Part shown: positions 9,119 to 18,272 of the stretch, in pieces
Layout: each line of letters begins with the position of its first letter
Numbering within the stretch: position 1 is the first letter of the stretch
Source: a bacterium SCSIO 12844
Lineage (GTDB): Bacteria; Pseudomonadota; Gammaproteobacteria; Francisellales; Francisellaceae
Assembly: GCA_024397935.1 (NCBI GenBank)
Contig: CP073743.1
Location: forward strand, 1,178,001-1,242,000
Length of the DNA: 64,000 nucleotides
Reading direction: 5' to 3'
Position numbers and translations under genes: made by a program
Notes under the pieces: generated by a model
Seen by the model: the letters and a program-made list of their open reading frames with translations, nothing else
Database searches by the model: none
Told to the model about the DNA's origin: nothing

Positions 9119-9859
9119 ATGTTAGAGAAAATACGAATTATTTTAGTTGAGCCATCACATATGGGTAATATAGGTTCAACTGCAAGAGCAATGATGAATA
9201 TGGGGTTAACGTCATTATACTTAGTTAGCCCAAGGCAATTACCAGATGTTGAAAGTCATCAACTAGCTTCAGGTGCAAGTGGCATATTAACTCAAGCAAC
9301 GATAACTGAGTCATTAACTGATGCCTTAGATAGTGTTGGTTTAGTTATAGGAACCAGTGCCAGAGCGCGGAAATTATCTTTGCCAGTCATTGATGTAAGA
9401 GAAGCTGCTAAAGAAAGTTGCTCTTTTTTAAATTCAGATGACTCAAATGATGAAGTAGCGATTCTTTTTGGTCGTGAGCGTACTGGATTATATAATGATG
9501 AATTGCTAATGTGCCATAAACAATTATATATTCCCACAAGCGATACTTATAATTCATTAAATTTAGCTCAAGCTGTGCAAATTATTGCTTATGAAATGCG
9601 AGTAGCAATGCTTGATATGCTAAATCAAAAAGACTTTCCAAAAGCACCTTATGTTAAAAAAGCAACGCAACGTCAGTATGGAGGTTTTTATCAGCATATG
9701 TATCAGGTATTAACCGACACTGATTTTCTTGACCCCAAAAACCCTGGATTAGTAATGGAACGAATTAAACGAATATTTCAAAGAGCACAATTGGAAGAAT
9801 CTGAAATCCACTTGTTAAGAGGTATTTTAAAACAAATTTTAATTCAAGCGAGACGCTAA
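9119..9859 (+). CDS. trmJ: TrmJ, tRNA (Cm32/Um32) 2'-O-methyltransferase
   Basis: 246 residues of the SPOUT class. Motif 1 is NIGSTARAMMNMGL, motif 2 is ILFGRERTGLYNDEL, and motif 3 is SLNLAQAVQIIAYE, forming the trefoil knot that binds SAM. A C-terminal extension of ~80 residues (from KKATQRQYGGFYQHM) is typical of TrmJ and absent from minimal TrmL proteins. It modifies the ribose at position 32 of several tRNAs. The suhB-trmJ divergent arrangement is common in gammaproteobacteria. Confidence 0.96.
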   Translation: MLEKIRIILVEPSHMGNIGSTARAMMNMGLTSLYLVSPRQLPDVESHQLASGASGILTQATITESLTDALDSVGLVIGTSARARKLSLPVIDVREAAKESCSFLNSDDSNDEVAILFGRERTGLYNDELLMCHKQLYIPTSDTYNSLNLAQAVQIIAYEMRVAMLDMLNQKDFPKAPYVKKATQRQYGGFYQHMYQVLTDTDFLDPKNPGLVMERIKRIFQRAQLEESEIHLLRGILKQILIQARR

Positions 9860-9875
9860 AAAAGTATTGACCTTG

Positions 9876-9914
9876 CATAAGCTTATGATTATTGTTTTGA
9901 TTTATGCTTATAAT
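9876..9914 (+). promoter_or_regulatory. Candidate promoter/operator region of the trb operon
   Basis: The 147-base gap before trbC holds a perfect 12-base palindrome CATAAGCTTATG (9876-9887) and a consensus -10 hexamer TATAAT (9909-9914). No good -35 is placed at 17 bases. A strong ribosome site (AAAAGGAGA, about 9989-9997) lies just before the trbC ATG. This is the only gap over 100 bases before the ten-gene operon, so the promoter should be here. The palindrome could bind a dimeric regulator; that is inference. Confidence 0.4.
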
Positions 9915-10006
9915 TAGCCAATTTCAGATTGCTATGCTGTTAAATTGAACTATACTCATGCATAGTAGTTTGAGCTTTACATAAAAGGAAAAGGAGATTA
10001 TTTAAC

Positions 10007-10339
10007 ATGAAGCAGAGAGCTCGTAAAGTTATCAATCATATAGTATTTGGTGGTGTTTTATATTTTCTATTTACAACAGTTGCTTTAGCAAATGATGTTG
10101 GTGGAGAAGATATGCCTTGGCTTAAACCATTACAACAGATTACAAATGCAATATCTGGACCAGTTGCTAAGTTAGTAGGTGTTATTGCAATTGTGTTAGC
10201 AGGCCTTGGTATTGCTTTTGGAGAAAGTGGTAGTGGTGTAAGACGTTTATTTCAGGTCGTTATGGGACTTGCAATTGCCTTTACTGCAGCTAGTATTGTT
10301 GCTTCATGGAGTGGTGGTGCTTCAGGAGTTGTATTTTAA
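10007..10339 (+). CDS. trbC: TrbC/VirB2-family pilin subunit of a type IV secretion system
   Basis: 110 residues with an N-terminal signal-like segment (FGGVLYFLFTTVALA, cleavage probable after ALA) and two hydrophobic helices (about 56-73 and 80-98) joined by a short turn GESGSGVRR, the classical VirB2/TrbC layout. It would be the major pilin. In RP4 the TrbC precursor is cut and cyclised by TraF, and a TraF-like peptidase is encoded later in this operon. First gene of the operon, with a clear GGAG site; its stop codon overlaps the trbD ATG (TAATG). Confidence 0.9.
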   Translation: MKQRARKVINHIVFGGVLYFLFTTVALANDVGGEDMPWLKPLQQITNAISGPVAKLVGVIAIVLAGLGIAFGESGSGVRRLFQVVMGLAIAFTAASIVASWSGGASGVVF

Positions 10340-10593
10340 TGGCTACACCTGGGTTTGCAGTAAAAATTCATAATGCACTAACAGCGCCTATGTTAACTGC
10401 AGGTGTGCCTCGTCAGTTTTTTATTCTAAATATGACAGTTTTAGCAGCATTTACATTGGGCTTGCAATCATTATATGCAATACCTGTGTGTGTAATCGCG
10501 CATTTTGCAGCAGTAATGATGGCAAAAAAGGATCCGGATTTTTTTCAAGTAATGGTGCGTCACGTAAGGCAAAAAAGTTATTATGGCATTTAA
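10339..10593 (+). CDS. trbD: TrbD/VirB3-family inner-membrane protein
   Basis: 84 residues when started at ATG 10339, which overlaps the trbC stop and has AGGAG just upstream; longer starts run back into trbC. The sequence MATPGFAVKIHNALTAPML, the phrase GVPRQFFILN, one or two hydrophobic segments and the ending MAKKDPDFFQVMVRHVR fit the VirB3/TrbD family. VirB3 is a small membrane partner that stabilises the VirB4 ATPase. It is followed three bases later by trbE, the normal order for the family. Confidence 0.88.
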   Translation: MATPGFAVKIHNALTAPMLTAGVPRQFFILNMTVLAAFTLGLQSLYAIPVCVIAHFAAVMMAKKDPDFFQVMVRHVRQKSYYGI

Positions 10594-10596
10594 GGT

Positions 10597-13056
10597 ATGT
10601 TAAATTTATTTGAATTTAGGAAGAAGTCAGATCGTTTAACAGATTTATTACCCTGGGCAGCTTTAGTTGCTCCAGGTGTTATATTGAACAAAGATGGCTC
10701 ATTTCAGCAAAGTTTAATGTTCCGTGGCCCAGATTTGGAATCTTCTACTGAACCACAGTTGGTATCAGCAACAGCAAGATTAAATAATGCATTAAAGCGT
10801 TTGGGCTCAGGCTGGGGTTTATATATTGAAGCAAGGCGTAGACATGCAATAGGTTATCCGAAAAGTGGACATTTTACTGACCCTATTAGTTGGTTAATTG
10901 ATGTAGAGCGCCGTGATTTATTTGAACGTGAAGGTGAAAACTATGAAAGTGATTACTATATTACCTTCCAGTATTTACCACCACAGGAAACAATTTCTAA
11001 AGTATCAAATGTATTTGTTAGAAAGAATAAAGCTGAGGATAGAAGTTCACTAAGTGCTTATAAAAAATTATTGGCTTATTTTACTAAAACAGTGAATCAG
11101 CTTTATGATATTTCACAAGATTTTATGTATGATGTACGCTTTTTAACTGATCAAGAAACCTTATCATATTTGCATAACTGTATTTCTGATAAAGAGCAAA
11201 AAGTGAATGTCCCTGATACACCAATGTATTTAGATGGCGTACTAGCTGATACGCCATTGGTGGCAGGCTTAGAACCAAAATTAGGTAAATATCATATACG
11301 AACGGTATCTGTATTAGGATTTCCAACAACTTCCGTACCAGCAATGCTTGATGCGTTAAACTATTTACCAATGAGTTATCGCTGGGTTACTCGCTTTTTA
11401 CCGCTAGATAAAGTAGATGCTGAAAAAATATTAACCAAATATAGACGTCAATGGTTTGCTAAACGTAAAGGTGTATTAACTTTATTGAAAGAAACACTTT
11501 CAAAAAGTGAAAGTGCAATGGTTGATAGTGCTGCTATGCAAAAATCAATTGATGCTGATGAAGCTGCGCAAGAGCTAGCAGATGATTTTGTCAGTTTTGG
11601 CTATTATACAGCAACTGTAACGGTCTGGGATGAAGATAAAGATTCAGTTTATGAAAAACAACGTGAGATTGAGCGCGTTATTAATGGTCTTGGGTTTGTA
11701 ACAGTTTCTGAAACGGTTAATGCAGTTGAGGCATGGCTATCATCATTACCTGGCCAACCAAATGCAAATGTTAGAATGCCGTTAATGCATAGTTTGAATT
11801 TATCACATTTATTGCCATTTTCAGCTGTTTGGGCGGGTCCTACAGAAAATGAGCACTTAAAAGCACCACCACTTTTGTATGCTCGAACTGCAGGTCATAC
11901 ACCATTTAGACTTTCTAATTATATTGGCGATGTTGGTCATCAAATGATACTTGGACCTACAGGTGCAGGTAAATCTGTATTGTTAAATGTAATGGGTGCT
12001 CAGTTTTTACGTTATAAAGATGCGCAAGTTTTTGTCTTTGATAAAGGTGGTAGTTTTTATGCACTAACTTCAGGTGTTGGTGGTCAATATTATGAGGTTG
12101 GTGATGTTGGAAAAGGTGGTTTGGTATTTCAACCTTTAGCCTATATTGATGACATGAAGGAACGAATCTGGGCTGCTGAGTGGGTCATTGGCTTATTAAT
12201 TAATGAAAATATCACCATTACTCCAGAAGTTAGAGAAACAGTTTGGAATGCATTAAATGCATTAGCTGAAGTACCTAAAGAGCAAAGAACATTAACGGGT
12301 TTAAAGTCATTTACACAAGACTCTCACTTAAGGCTTGCCTTAGAAACCTATACATTAGGTGGTCCATATGGTGAAGTACTAGATTGTGATGAAGAACATT
12401 TTGAAAAAGGCAATTGGCAGTGTTTTGAGATGGAGCGTTTAATGGCTACACCGAATATTATTGCCCCTGTTCTAGCGTATATTTTCCACGTATTAGAAAA
12501 GCGTTTTAAAGGTCAGCCAACGTTAATGATACTAGATGAAGCGTGGTTATTTTTAGATCATCCAATTTTTGCTGATAAAATAAGAGAGTGGTTAAAAACA
12601 CTAAGAAAACAAAATGTAGCAGTAGTATTTGCAACACAGTCAGTAGATGATGCATTAAATTCACCGCTTGTCTCAGCTTTGAATGAATCATGTCCATCAA
12701 GAATTTTTTTACCTAATGATCGGGCAATGGAGCCAAGTGTTGCAGAAGGCTATGAAAGTTTAGGGTTAAATACAAGGCAAATTCAAATATTAGCTCATGC
12801 AATTCCAAAGCGTCAATATTATTTCCAGTCGTATAAAGGAAACTGTTTATTTGATTTAGGTTTAGGACCAATTGCTTTAGCATTTTGTGCAGCATCACGC
12901 CCTGAAGATAAAAAAATTGTGACTCAGATTCGTGAAAAATCTCAGGGAAATCATCAAGAGTATTTACGTTCTTATTTACATACAAAAGGCTTGGATTGGG
13001 CTTATAATATTATGCTAGAGCATTATTTGGGAGAAAACCCTCATGCAGCCGACTAA
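10597..13056 (+). CDS. trbE: TrbE/VirB4 ATPase of the type IV secretion system
   Basis: 819 residues, the usual length. A CagE/TrbE N-domain precedes a RecA-type C-domain with Walker A GPTGAGKS (about 452-459), the conserved VFDKGGSFYAL that follows it, and Walker B TLMILDEAWLFLDHP (about 640-654); TLRKQNVAVVFATQS comes next. VirB4 is the ATPase present in all type IV systems and energises pilus assembly and substrate transfer. The start ATG is at 10597; the 3' end overlaps the following gene by 14 bases. No fused VirB3 or VirD4 domain is visible. Confidence 0.96.
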   Translation: MLNLFEFRKKSDRLTDLLPWAALVAPGVILNKDGSFQQSLMFRGPDLESSTEPQLVSATARLNNALKRLGSGWGLYIEARRRHAIGYPKSGHFTDPISWLIDVERRDLFEREGENYESDYYITFQYLPPQETISKVSNVFVRKNKAEDRSSLSAYKKLLAYFTKTVNQLYDISQDFMYDVRFLTDQETLSYLHNCISDKEQKVNVPDTPMYLDGVLADTPLVAGLEPKLGKYHIRTVSVLGFPTTSVPAMLDALNYLPMSYRWVTRFLPLDKVDAEKILTKYRRQWFAKRKGVLTLLKETLSKSESAMVDSAAMQKSIDADEAAQELADDFVSFGYYTATVTVWDEDKDSVYEKQREIERVINGLGFVTVSETVNAVEAWLSSLPGQPNANVRMPLMHSLNLSHLLPFSAVWAGPTENEHLKAPPLLYARTAGHTPFRLSNYIGDVGHQMILGPTGAGKSVLLNVMGAQFLRYKDAQVFVFDKGGSFYALTSGVGGQYYEVGDVGKGGLVFQPLAYIDDMKERIWAAEWVIGLLINENITITPEVRETVWNALNALAEVPKEQRTLTGLKSFTQDSHLRLALETYTLGGPYGEVLDCDEEHFEKGNWQCFEMERLMATPNIIAPVLAYIFHVLEKRFKGQPTLMILDEAWLFLDHPIFADKIREWLKTLRKQNVAVVFATQSVDDALNSPLVSALNESCPSRIFLPNDRAMEPSVAEGYESLGLNTRQIQILAHAIPKRQYYFQSYKGNCLFDLGLGPIALAFCAASRPEDKKIVTQIREKSQGNHQEYLRSYLHTKGLDWAYNIMLEHYLGENPHAAD

Positions 13057-13741
13057 CTTCCCATTTGGTAAAGAGCTGCGTCCATATCGTTATGGAGAAA
13101 TTGAAACCCCCTTTTTAATAAAAACACAAATGTACGACGTGCCAATTGGTCAATGGCGATATAAAGCTTATTTTTGGCGTAAGGTTTTTTTTATTAATCT
13201 TGGTATTTCGATTTTATTGACCTTATTTTTTATAATGATAGCTAGTGTTAGGCCATTTAATATAGTGGTTGTTTCAGTAACACCAGAAGGTCATGTTCGT
13301 AATGTTTCAAGCTTAAACCTTGATCATAAGGCTGATGTAGCACTGTACCAAGATTTTATTTTTTCTGGCTTGGCTACTATGCTGAATCAAGCCCAACATC
13401 AACAGCTAAACCCAATTGGTAAATCTCAGCTTGAGTTATTTTTTTCTAATGAAGCAAAAAAAGTATTCGAGTCTTTTTTAGTTGATAATAAGGTAACGAT
13501 GTTTAACTTAAATGTTTGTCAGTTTTCAGTTAATAATAAGATTGGTTGTCTGCTTGTATTAAATAATGATCAAAGTCAACAATATCAAATTAATTTAACT
13601 TGGCAACAAATTGTTCCTCAAGAAGAACAGATCAAGCTAAATCCACTAGGCTTATATATTAAGAGTATAGCTATTAAGCCAATTGAACAATTAAACTTAA
13701 AGGGTGATAAACCAAATGGACTTAAAGAAAAATCAGAGTGA
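13043..13741 (+). CDS. VirB8/TrbF-like inner-membrane protein (divergent second copy)
   Basis: 232 residues with a cytoplasmic N-tail, one hydrophobic segment (about 49-67) and a soluble periplasmic C-domain, which is VirB8 topology. Around the helix, GQWRYKAYFWRKVFFINL and then VVVSVTPEGHVRNV line up by eye with the next gene's RIQAKNWRFACL and VYVAEVKPGEYVANV. I therefore read it as a divergent paralogue of TrbF, possibly pairing with it in the inner-membrane complex. Overlaps trbE by 14 bases and trbF by about 26 bases. No family name can be given with certainty. Confidence 0.6.
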   Translation: MQPTNFPFGKELRPYRYGEIETPFLIKTQMYDVPIGQWRYKAYFWRKVFFINLGISILLTLFFIMIASVRPFNIVVVSVTPEGHVRNVSSLNLDHKADVALYQDFIFSGLATMLNQAQHQQLNPIGKSQLELFFSNEAKKVFESFLVDNKVTMFNLNVCQFSVNNKIGCLLVLNNDQSQQYQINLTWQQIVPQEEQIKLNPLGLYIKSIAIKPIEQLNLKGDKPNGLKEKSE

Positions 13742-14408
13742 AGCTGATGATTTAAAGCCAGATCAACAGTATGCCACTGCTTATCTTGAGTGGGAAGAGC
13801 GAATTGGTTCAGCTCGTATACAAGCAAAAAATTGGCGCTTTGCATGCTTAATTTCTATTGTGGTAATTTTGTTATTGTTAATTAGTATTATTATGGTGAT
13901 TTCATCTCAAGAGCGTTATGTTTATGTTGCAGAAGTAAAACCAGGTGAATATGTTGCCAATGTAAAAAGAGTAGCACAAACGGTAACCCCTACAACAGCA
14001 CAACAAAAAGCATTAATTGGTAACTTTATTCATAAGGTAATGGCCGTGCCATTAGATCCAGTTATTTTAAGAAAAAGTTGGATCGATGCTTATCAAATGG
14101 TTGATGGTCAGGCTATAGGACAATTAAATAAGTTAAAGCAAAAAGAAAGACCATTTAGAAAAATTGGTAAATTGGTCCAGGCAGTAACAATAGAGTCAGT
14201 CACACAAGTTAGTGATTTTAGTTATGATGTTACTTGGGCAACAAAAACAATTGATCGCAGTGGTAAAACATTAGCAATTACACTTTATTCAGGGGTGTTT
14301 ACTTTATTTAAAAGTAGTAGCCCTGAGTCTCTGTCTCAATTATTTATTAATCCAACAGATATGCGTATTGGGTATTTCTCATTTAATGAAAAAGGATCAA
14401 GTCAATGA
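13716..14408 (+). CDS. trbF: TrbF/VirB8-family protein
   Basis: About 230 residues from ATG 13716. I prefer this over a GTG at 13704 because AAAGGG lies at good spacing. The N-terminus YLEWEERIGSARIQAKNWR is the strong TrbF signature, followed by one membrane helix (about residues 44-64) and a periplasmic NTF2-like domain ending near INPTDMRIGYFSFNE. VirB8/TrbF scaffolds the inner-membrane complex and contacts TrbG and TrbI. It overlaps the gene before it and shares four bases (ATGA) with trbG. Confidence 0.93.
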   Translation: MDLKKNQSEADDLKPDQQYATAYLEWEERIGSARIQAKNWRFACLISIVVILLLLISIIMVISSQERYVYVAEVKPGEYVANVKRVAQTVTPTTAQQKALIGNFIHKVMAVPLDPVILRKSWIDAYQMVDGQAIGQLNKLKQKERPFRKIGKLVQAVTIESVTQVSDFSYDVTWATKTIDRSGKTLAITLYSGVFTLFKSSSPESLSQLFINPTDMRIGYFSFNEKGSSQ

Positions 14409-15415
14409 AAAAAGTCATTTATATATTACCAATGATTGCAGCACTAAGTGGTTGCGCCTCATTTGGAGGTTCAGATCAAGGTGATGGTTATGTCAAAGCT
14501 AAGAATGTTGGCTTAGTGCAAACTAAAGTAGTGAGAGAGTATGTACCAGTACCTGTACCAGGGCAATTGATGCCTGTACCATCTTCAGTTGCACCAGCTG
14601 ATGCTAAATTAGTTAAAAGTGACGCTAAAGGGAAGTCAAATGTATTTTTAAATAAGGAAAAAGCAGTAGAGTATGCAAATAAACATGCACAAATCTACCC
14701 AAATCAGAGTGACTTTTTTAATGCGATGATGACTTATAATTATATGCCAGGGGCAGTTTATACAATCTATACATCACCTTTAAAGATTACTGATATTGTG
14801 ATGCAGCCAGGTGAAAAACTTATCTCTCAAGCTGCTGGAGATACGTTGCGTTGGCAAATTGCACAAACTTATAGTGGTGAAGGTAAAAGTGTTCAACAAC
14901 ATATTTTAGTTAAGCCATCAAAAGCAGACCTTGATAATACACTTTTAATTACAACAAATAAGCGTACTTATCATCTGATTTTAAAATCAACTGATGGTGA
15001 TGCCTATATGGTTTCGGTTAAATGGGAGTATCCGAAAGATATGGTATATACCTATAGTGGTGATGGTTCAAATGCTTTAGCGTCTAGTCCTGGATATAAT
15101 ATGGATTTATCCGATTTGAATTTTAACTATAAAGTTAGCATGTATGAAGGTAAGAATATTCCTACATGGTACCCTAAACGTGTATTTAATAATGGTTCAC
15201 ATACGTTTATAGAATTTTCTAAACAGTTTAATGCGCAAGCTGGTATGCCTGTTTTAGTTGTACAGGGTGGTGACGGCTCTGATCAAACGATGGTGAATTG
15301 GCGCTTGCGTGGTAATTATATGGTAATTGATTCTGTGGTTAGACATGCATTTTTACAAACAGGTGTTGATACCACTGACAAAACAATGGTTGAGATAGTA
15401 CAAGCTAATAGCTAA
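14405..15415 (+). CDS. trbG: TrbG/VirB9-family outer-membrane-complex protein with a lipoprotein signal
   Basis: 336 residues. The N-terminus MKKVIYILPMIAALSGCAS has a lipobox (LSGC, Cys 17), so the protein is predicted to be lipidated. The central and C-terminal parts follow VirB9/TrbG: RTYHLILKSTDGDAYMVSV, VSMYEGKNIPTWYPKRVFN, then HTFIEFSKQF and NWRLRGNYMVIDSV. In most systems the lipoprotein of the core complex is a separate small protein (VirB7/TrbH/TrbK); none is seen here, so this protein may combine both roles. It overlaps trbF by four bases. Confidence 0.92.
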   Translation: MKKVIYILPMIAALSGCASFGGSDQGDGYVKAKNVGLVQTKVVREYVPVPVPGQLMPVPSSVAPADAKLVKSDAKGKSNVFLNKEKAVEYANKHAQIYPNQSDFFNAMMTYNYMPGAVYTIYTSPLKITDIVMQPGEKLISQAAGDTLRWQIAQTYSGEGKSVQQHILVKPSKADLDNTLLITTNKRTYHLILKSTDGDAYMVSVKWEYPKDMVYTYSGDGSNALASSPGYNMDLSDLNFNYKVSMYEGKNIPTWYPKRVFNNGSHTFIEFSKQFNAQAGMPVLVVQGGDGSDQTMVNWRLRGNYMVIDSVVRHAFLQTGVDTTDKTMVEIVQANS

Positions 15416-15438
15416 ACATTAATTTGAGAATATTTCTT

Positions 15439-16701
15439 ATGAAGAAAGAAAATAAAGAATTTAACTTAAAAGCAAAGCCACCTAAAGCTATTGAATTGAA
15501 CAAAAAATTGATCATGATCACTGGTGGAATTGTCGGTTTGTTGGTGTTATTAATGGTGGTCTTTTCTACAGGTCCAAGTCAATCAGGTAATCAGCAAAGC
15601 TCAGATAAGTTAGCTCATATGTCGCCACAAGGTGCAGATGTTAATCAGATTAGTAATGTAGGCTATGCAGATAGTAGTGAAATCAATAAATTACTAGGTG
15701 TTGGTGAAAAAACAAAAATTATTGAGAAAATACCAGATAATTTAGAACAAAAATATAATACACTACAAAGACAATTAATGCAGACGCAGCAACAACTTGC
15801 AAAAATTCAGGCACAGCAAGGCAAACAACCACCCAAGCAGCAGTCATTATCACCGATGGATCGTGAAGCTGGCTCATCTTCTATATTCTTCCCAGGTGGT
15901 GCGCCAAGGCCGATTTCACAGCAACAGAAAAAAGATCAAGATGGTAAAAAATCTCAAGTGTCTGATAAGGATAATTCACCTCAAGCACAAAATTTGCGTT
16001 TTATGGAAGGTAAAGTTGATAAAGATGTTACCAATCAAAATACCATTCAAAAACCGATTTCTAAATATACAATTTTTGCTGGTAGCGTTATTCCAGCTAT
16101 TTTACAAACAAAGCTTGTTTCTAACCTACCGGGTACGATTGTTGCACGTGTAAATCAAAATGTTTATGATACAGCAACTGGCCAGTATTTATTAATTCCT
16201 AAAGGTAGTACCTTAATTGGACTTTATAATTCAAGTGTTACTTATGGTCAATATCAACTCCAAGCAAAATTTATCCGTCTTATTCGCCCTGATGGCTCAT
16301 CGATTGTATTGCCGAACCAGGTTGGTGTTGATGATATGGGTGTCTCTGGTTTAGAAGATGAAGTTGATAATCACTGGATGCAATTAATTGGTGCAGCTGC
16401 ATTAGCAACTATCTTTAATATTCCGGCAGTAATTGCACAAAATCAGCAGAATAATAATACACAAAGCTGTAGTTATGATAGTAGTGGTAATTATACATGT
16501 AATTCTAATTTAGGTTCGACTGCTGTAAACTCAGCATTTCAAAGTATTGGTCAAACAGCAACTGAAATTGGTGGTAAATTGGTTGATCGTAGCATGAATA
16601 TCCAGCCAACTATTATTATTAACGCAGGTAAAACTTTTGCAGTTATGGTGACAAAAGATCTTGTTTTACCGCCTTATCATATCTCACCCATAGGTCAATA
16701 A
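15439..16701 (+). CDS. trbI: TrbI/VirB10-family protein spanning the envelope
   Basis: 420 residues from ATG 15439, chosen because GAGAA lies 8 bases before it; a TTG at 15424 is a weaker alternative. A cytoplasmic tail is followed by one helix (about 24-44), a Gln/Pro-rich periplasmic linker with coiled-coil character (about 95-135), and the TrbI beta-barrel domain (KYTIFAGSVIPAILQTKLVS, IPKGSTLIGLYNSSV, PGTIVARVNQNVYD). VirB10 links inner and outer membrane complexes and senses ATPase activity. A Cys pair lies in the loop replacing the antenna region (about 345-354). It is followed by a ten-base gap. Confidence 0.94.
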   Translation: MKKENKEFNLKAKPPKAIELNKKLIMITGGIVGLLVLLMVVFSTGPSQSGNQQSSDKLAHMSPQGADVNQISNVGYADSSEINKLLGVGEKTKIIEKIPDNLEQKYNTLQRQLMQTQQQLAKIQAQQGKQPPKQQSLSPMDREAGSSSIFFPGGAPRPISQQQKKDQDGKKSQVSDKDNSPQAQNLRFMEGKVDKDVTNQNTIQKPISKYTIFAGSVIPAILQTKLVSNLPGTIVARVNQNVYDTATGQYLLIPKGSTLIGLYNSSVTYGQYQLQAKFIRLIRPDGSSIVLPNQVGVDDMGVSGLEDEVDNHWMQLIGAAALATIFNIPAVIAQNQQNNNTQSCSYDSSGNYTCNSNLGSTAVNSAFQSIGQTATEIGGKLVDRSMNIQPTIIINAGKTFAVMVTKDLVLPPYHISPIGQ

Positions 16702-16711
16702 AGGTAAAAGC

Positions 16712-17086
16712 ATGAGGTATTTAGCATATTGTTTAATGTTTTTTAGTTTATTTATTAGCTTTCCTACTTCGATATATGCTTTATACACGCCATCAAATGA
16801 TAGTAATTATGATTCAAATAATAATACAGATCAAAATAATTCATCAACGACGAATAACCAAAATAGTGGTCTTCAAACACAAATGGATAAAAAGACAAAA
16901 GAGGCATTAAAAACATTTAAAAACTTTAAATTTGAAGATCAAGCAAAACAAGATTTTTTTGATACAGTAGGTAAAGATCCATCAAGTTCTGAGTTTGAAT
17001 CAGGTAGCTTTGATAGTGGTACTTATTCTGACCAAAGTAGTTTTAAGATAAAAGATTCATCCGACTCTGATGTATTAGGGAGATAA
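16712..17086 (+). CDS. Small secreted protein inside the trb operon, function unknown
   Basis: 124 residues: a signal peptide (LAYCLMFFSLFISFPTSIYA, probable cleavage after IYA), then an Asn/Ser/Asp-rich low-complexity tail with many acidic residues and no predicted helix-rich core. No motif is recognised. It occupies the place, between trbI and trbL, where other P-type systems often carry trbJ (VirB5) or trbK. It is too short and compositionally unlike TrbJ, so that identity is not supported. Tight spacing (10 bases before, 7 after) makes a role in the same apparatus likely. Confidence 0.7.
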   Translation: MRYLAYCLMFFSLFISFPTSIYALYTPSNDSNYDSNNNTDQNNSSTTNNQNSGLQTQMDKKTKEALKTFKNFKFEDQAKQDFFDTVGKDPSSSEFESGSFDSGTYSDQSSFKIKDSSDSDVLGR

Positions 17087-17093
17087 ATTTATC

Positions 17094-18272
17094 ATGGCAG
17101 ATGCAATGCAATTACTAGGCCCTAAACTATTTAATACGATTGAAGTAACTTTTATAACTAAAGTAAATGCAGCGATTGATATTGTTAAAGGCTATTCTAT
17201 TACCATATTATTAACTATTGCTGTATTAGAATTAGTACTCTTTGCATTAGCATGGGTAATTAAGCAAGATGAATCTTTAGGCATGCTGGCGGTTAAAGTA
17301 CTAAAGATTGGCATGATTTTTTTATTTATTACTATGTTTCCTTATATATTACAGCAGTTAATTGATGGCTTTACATTGATTGCGTTTAAAGTATCTGGAG
17401 ATGAAGCTAAGGGTTATATTTTTAGTGCTGGTAATGTGTGGAAAATTGGCTTTAAAGGTGGCATTTCAATGTTAAAGCTAGCCGTTGAATACGGTACTTA
17501 TAATGTTGGTATGTCATTTATTTATTTATTTTTAGGTTTTGGAATGCTGATTATATTTGCATTGATTGGTGCGCAAATTATTTTGTTAGTCAGCGTTTTT
17601 TATGCGATGGCATTAGTTGCTTTATTAATGATGCCGCTTGGTGCGTTTAAACCATTTGAAGATTTATTACATAGCGTTATACAGGGTGTATTTAAAGCAA
17701 GTGTTCGAGTATTTGGCCTTATTTTAGTTTTAGGTGTTGGTTATGTTGTTTGGACAAGTAGTCAGTTAAAATTACCAGCTATCTCTGCAACAACAGGGCT
17801 TGAGAAACCTTTGGCATTATTTTTTAGTTCTTTAGTTATCTTAATTTTAGCTTATAAATTACCAGGACTATTGGCAGAAGGTGTAGGTAAAATTAGAAGT
17901 AACTTATTTGAAAGCATTCAAGGACAACCGACAGTGAGTGTTAGTACGCCAGTTGTTGGTGGGTATCAAGGTGGAGGTGTTGTTACTTCAACCGTTGGTG
18001 GTGGCGTATTACAAGGTGCTCAAGGCGGTGCTTTTGCAGCATCTGGCCAGGGCTTAGCAGCTGCAAGTACCATTACATCAACGCAAACGCCATCAGGTGC
18101 AACAAGTTCAGCTAGTAATGTTAATGTTAGTTCTTCTGGTGCAGGCTCAGCAACGGCTAAGGGTGCTAAAATTGGTGATGCAGCCTCCATTAGTAGCAGT
18201 ATATCAGATGATACATTACGAAAACTAAAAGCAACCGTTAAGCAGGCAATGAATGAAAAACCATCCGGTTAA
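17094..18272 (+). CDS. trbL: TrbL/VirB6-family polytopic membrane protein
   Basis: 392 residues. Residues 1-270 have about six hydrophobic segments with the TrbL-type phrases ITILLTIAVLELVLFALAW and MALVALLMMPLGAF plus PFEDLLHSVIQGVFKASVR. The C-terminal ~120 residues are Gly/Ser/Ala/Thr-rich low complexity (VVGGYQGGGVVTSTVGGG), common in TrbL tails. VirB6/TrbL forms part of the inner-membrane channel. The last 20 bases overlap the traF start. The family is clear from topology, tail and position. Confidence 0.9.
   Translation: MADAMQLLGPKLFNTIEVTFITKVNAAIDIVKGYSITILLTIAVLELVLFALAWVIKQDESLGMLAVKVLKIGMIFLFITMFPYILQQLIDGFTLIAFKVSGDEAKGYIFSAGNVWKIGFKGGISMLKLAVEYGTYNVGMSFIYLFLGFGMLIIFALIGAQIILLVSVFYAMALVALLMMPLGAFKPFEDLLHSVIQGVFKASVRVFGLILVLGVGYVVWTSSQLKLPAISATTGLEKPLALFFSSLVILILAYKLPGLLAEGVGKIRSNLFESIQGQPTVSVSTPVVGGYQGGGVVTSTVGGGVLQGAQGGAFAASGQGLAAASTITSTQTPSGATSSASNVNVSSSGAGSATAKGAKIGDAASISSSISDDTLRKLKATVKQAMNEKPSG

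Noticed and set aside
16712-17086. TrbJ/VirB5 identity
   Set aside because: Half the usual length, low complexity, and no helical VirB5-like core.
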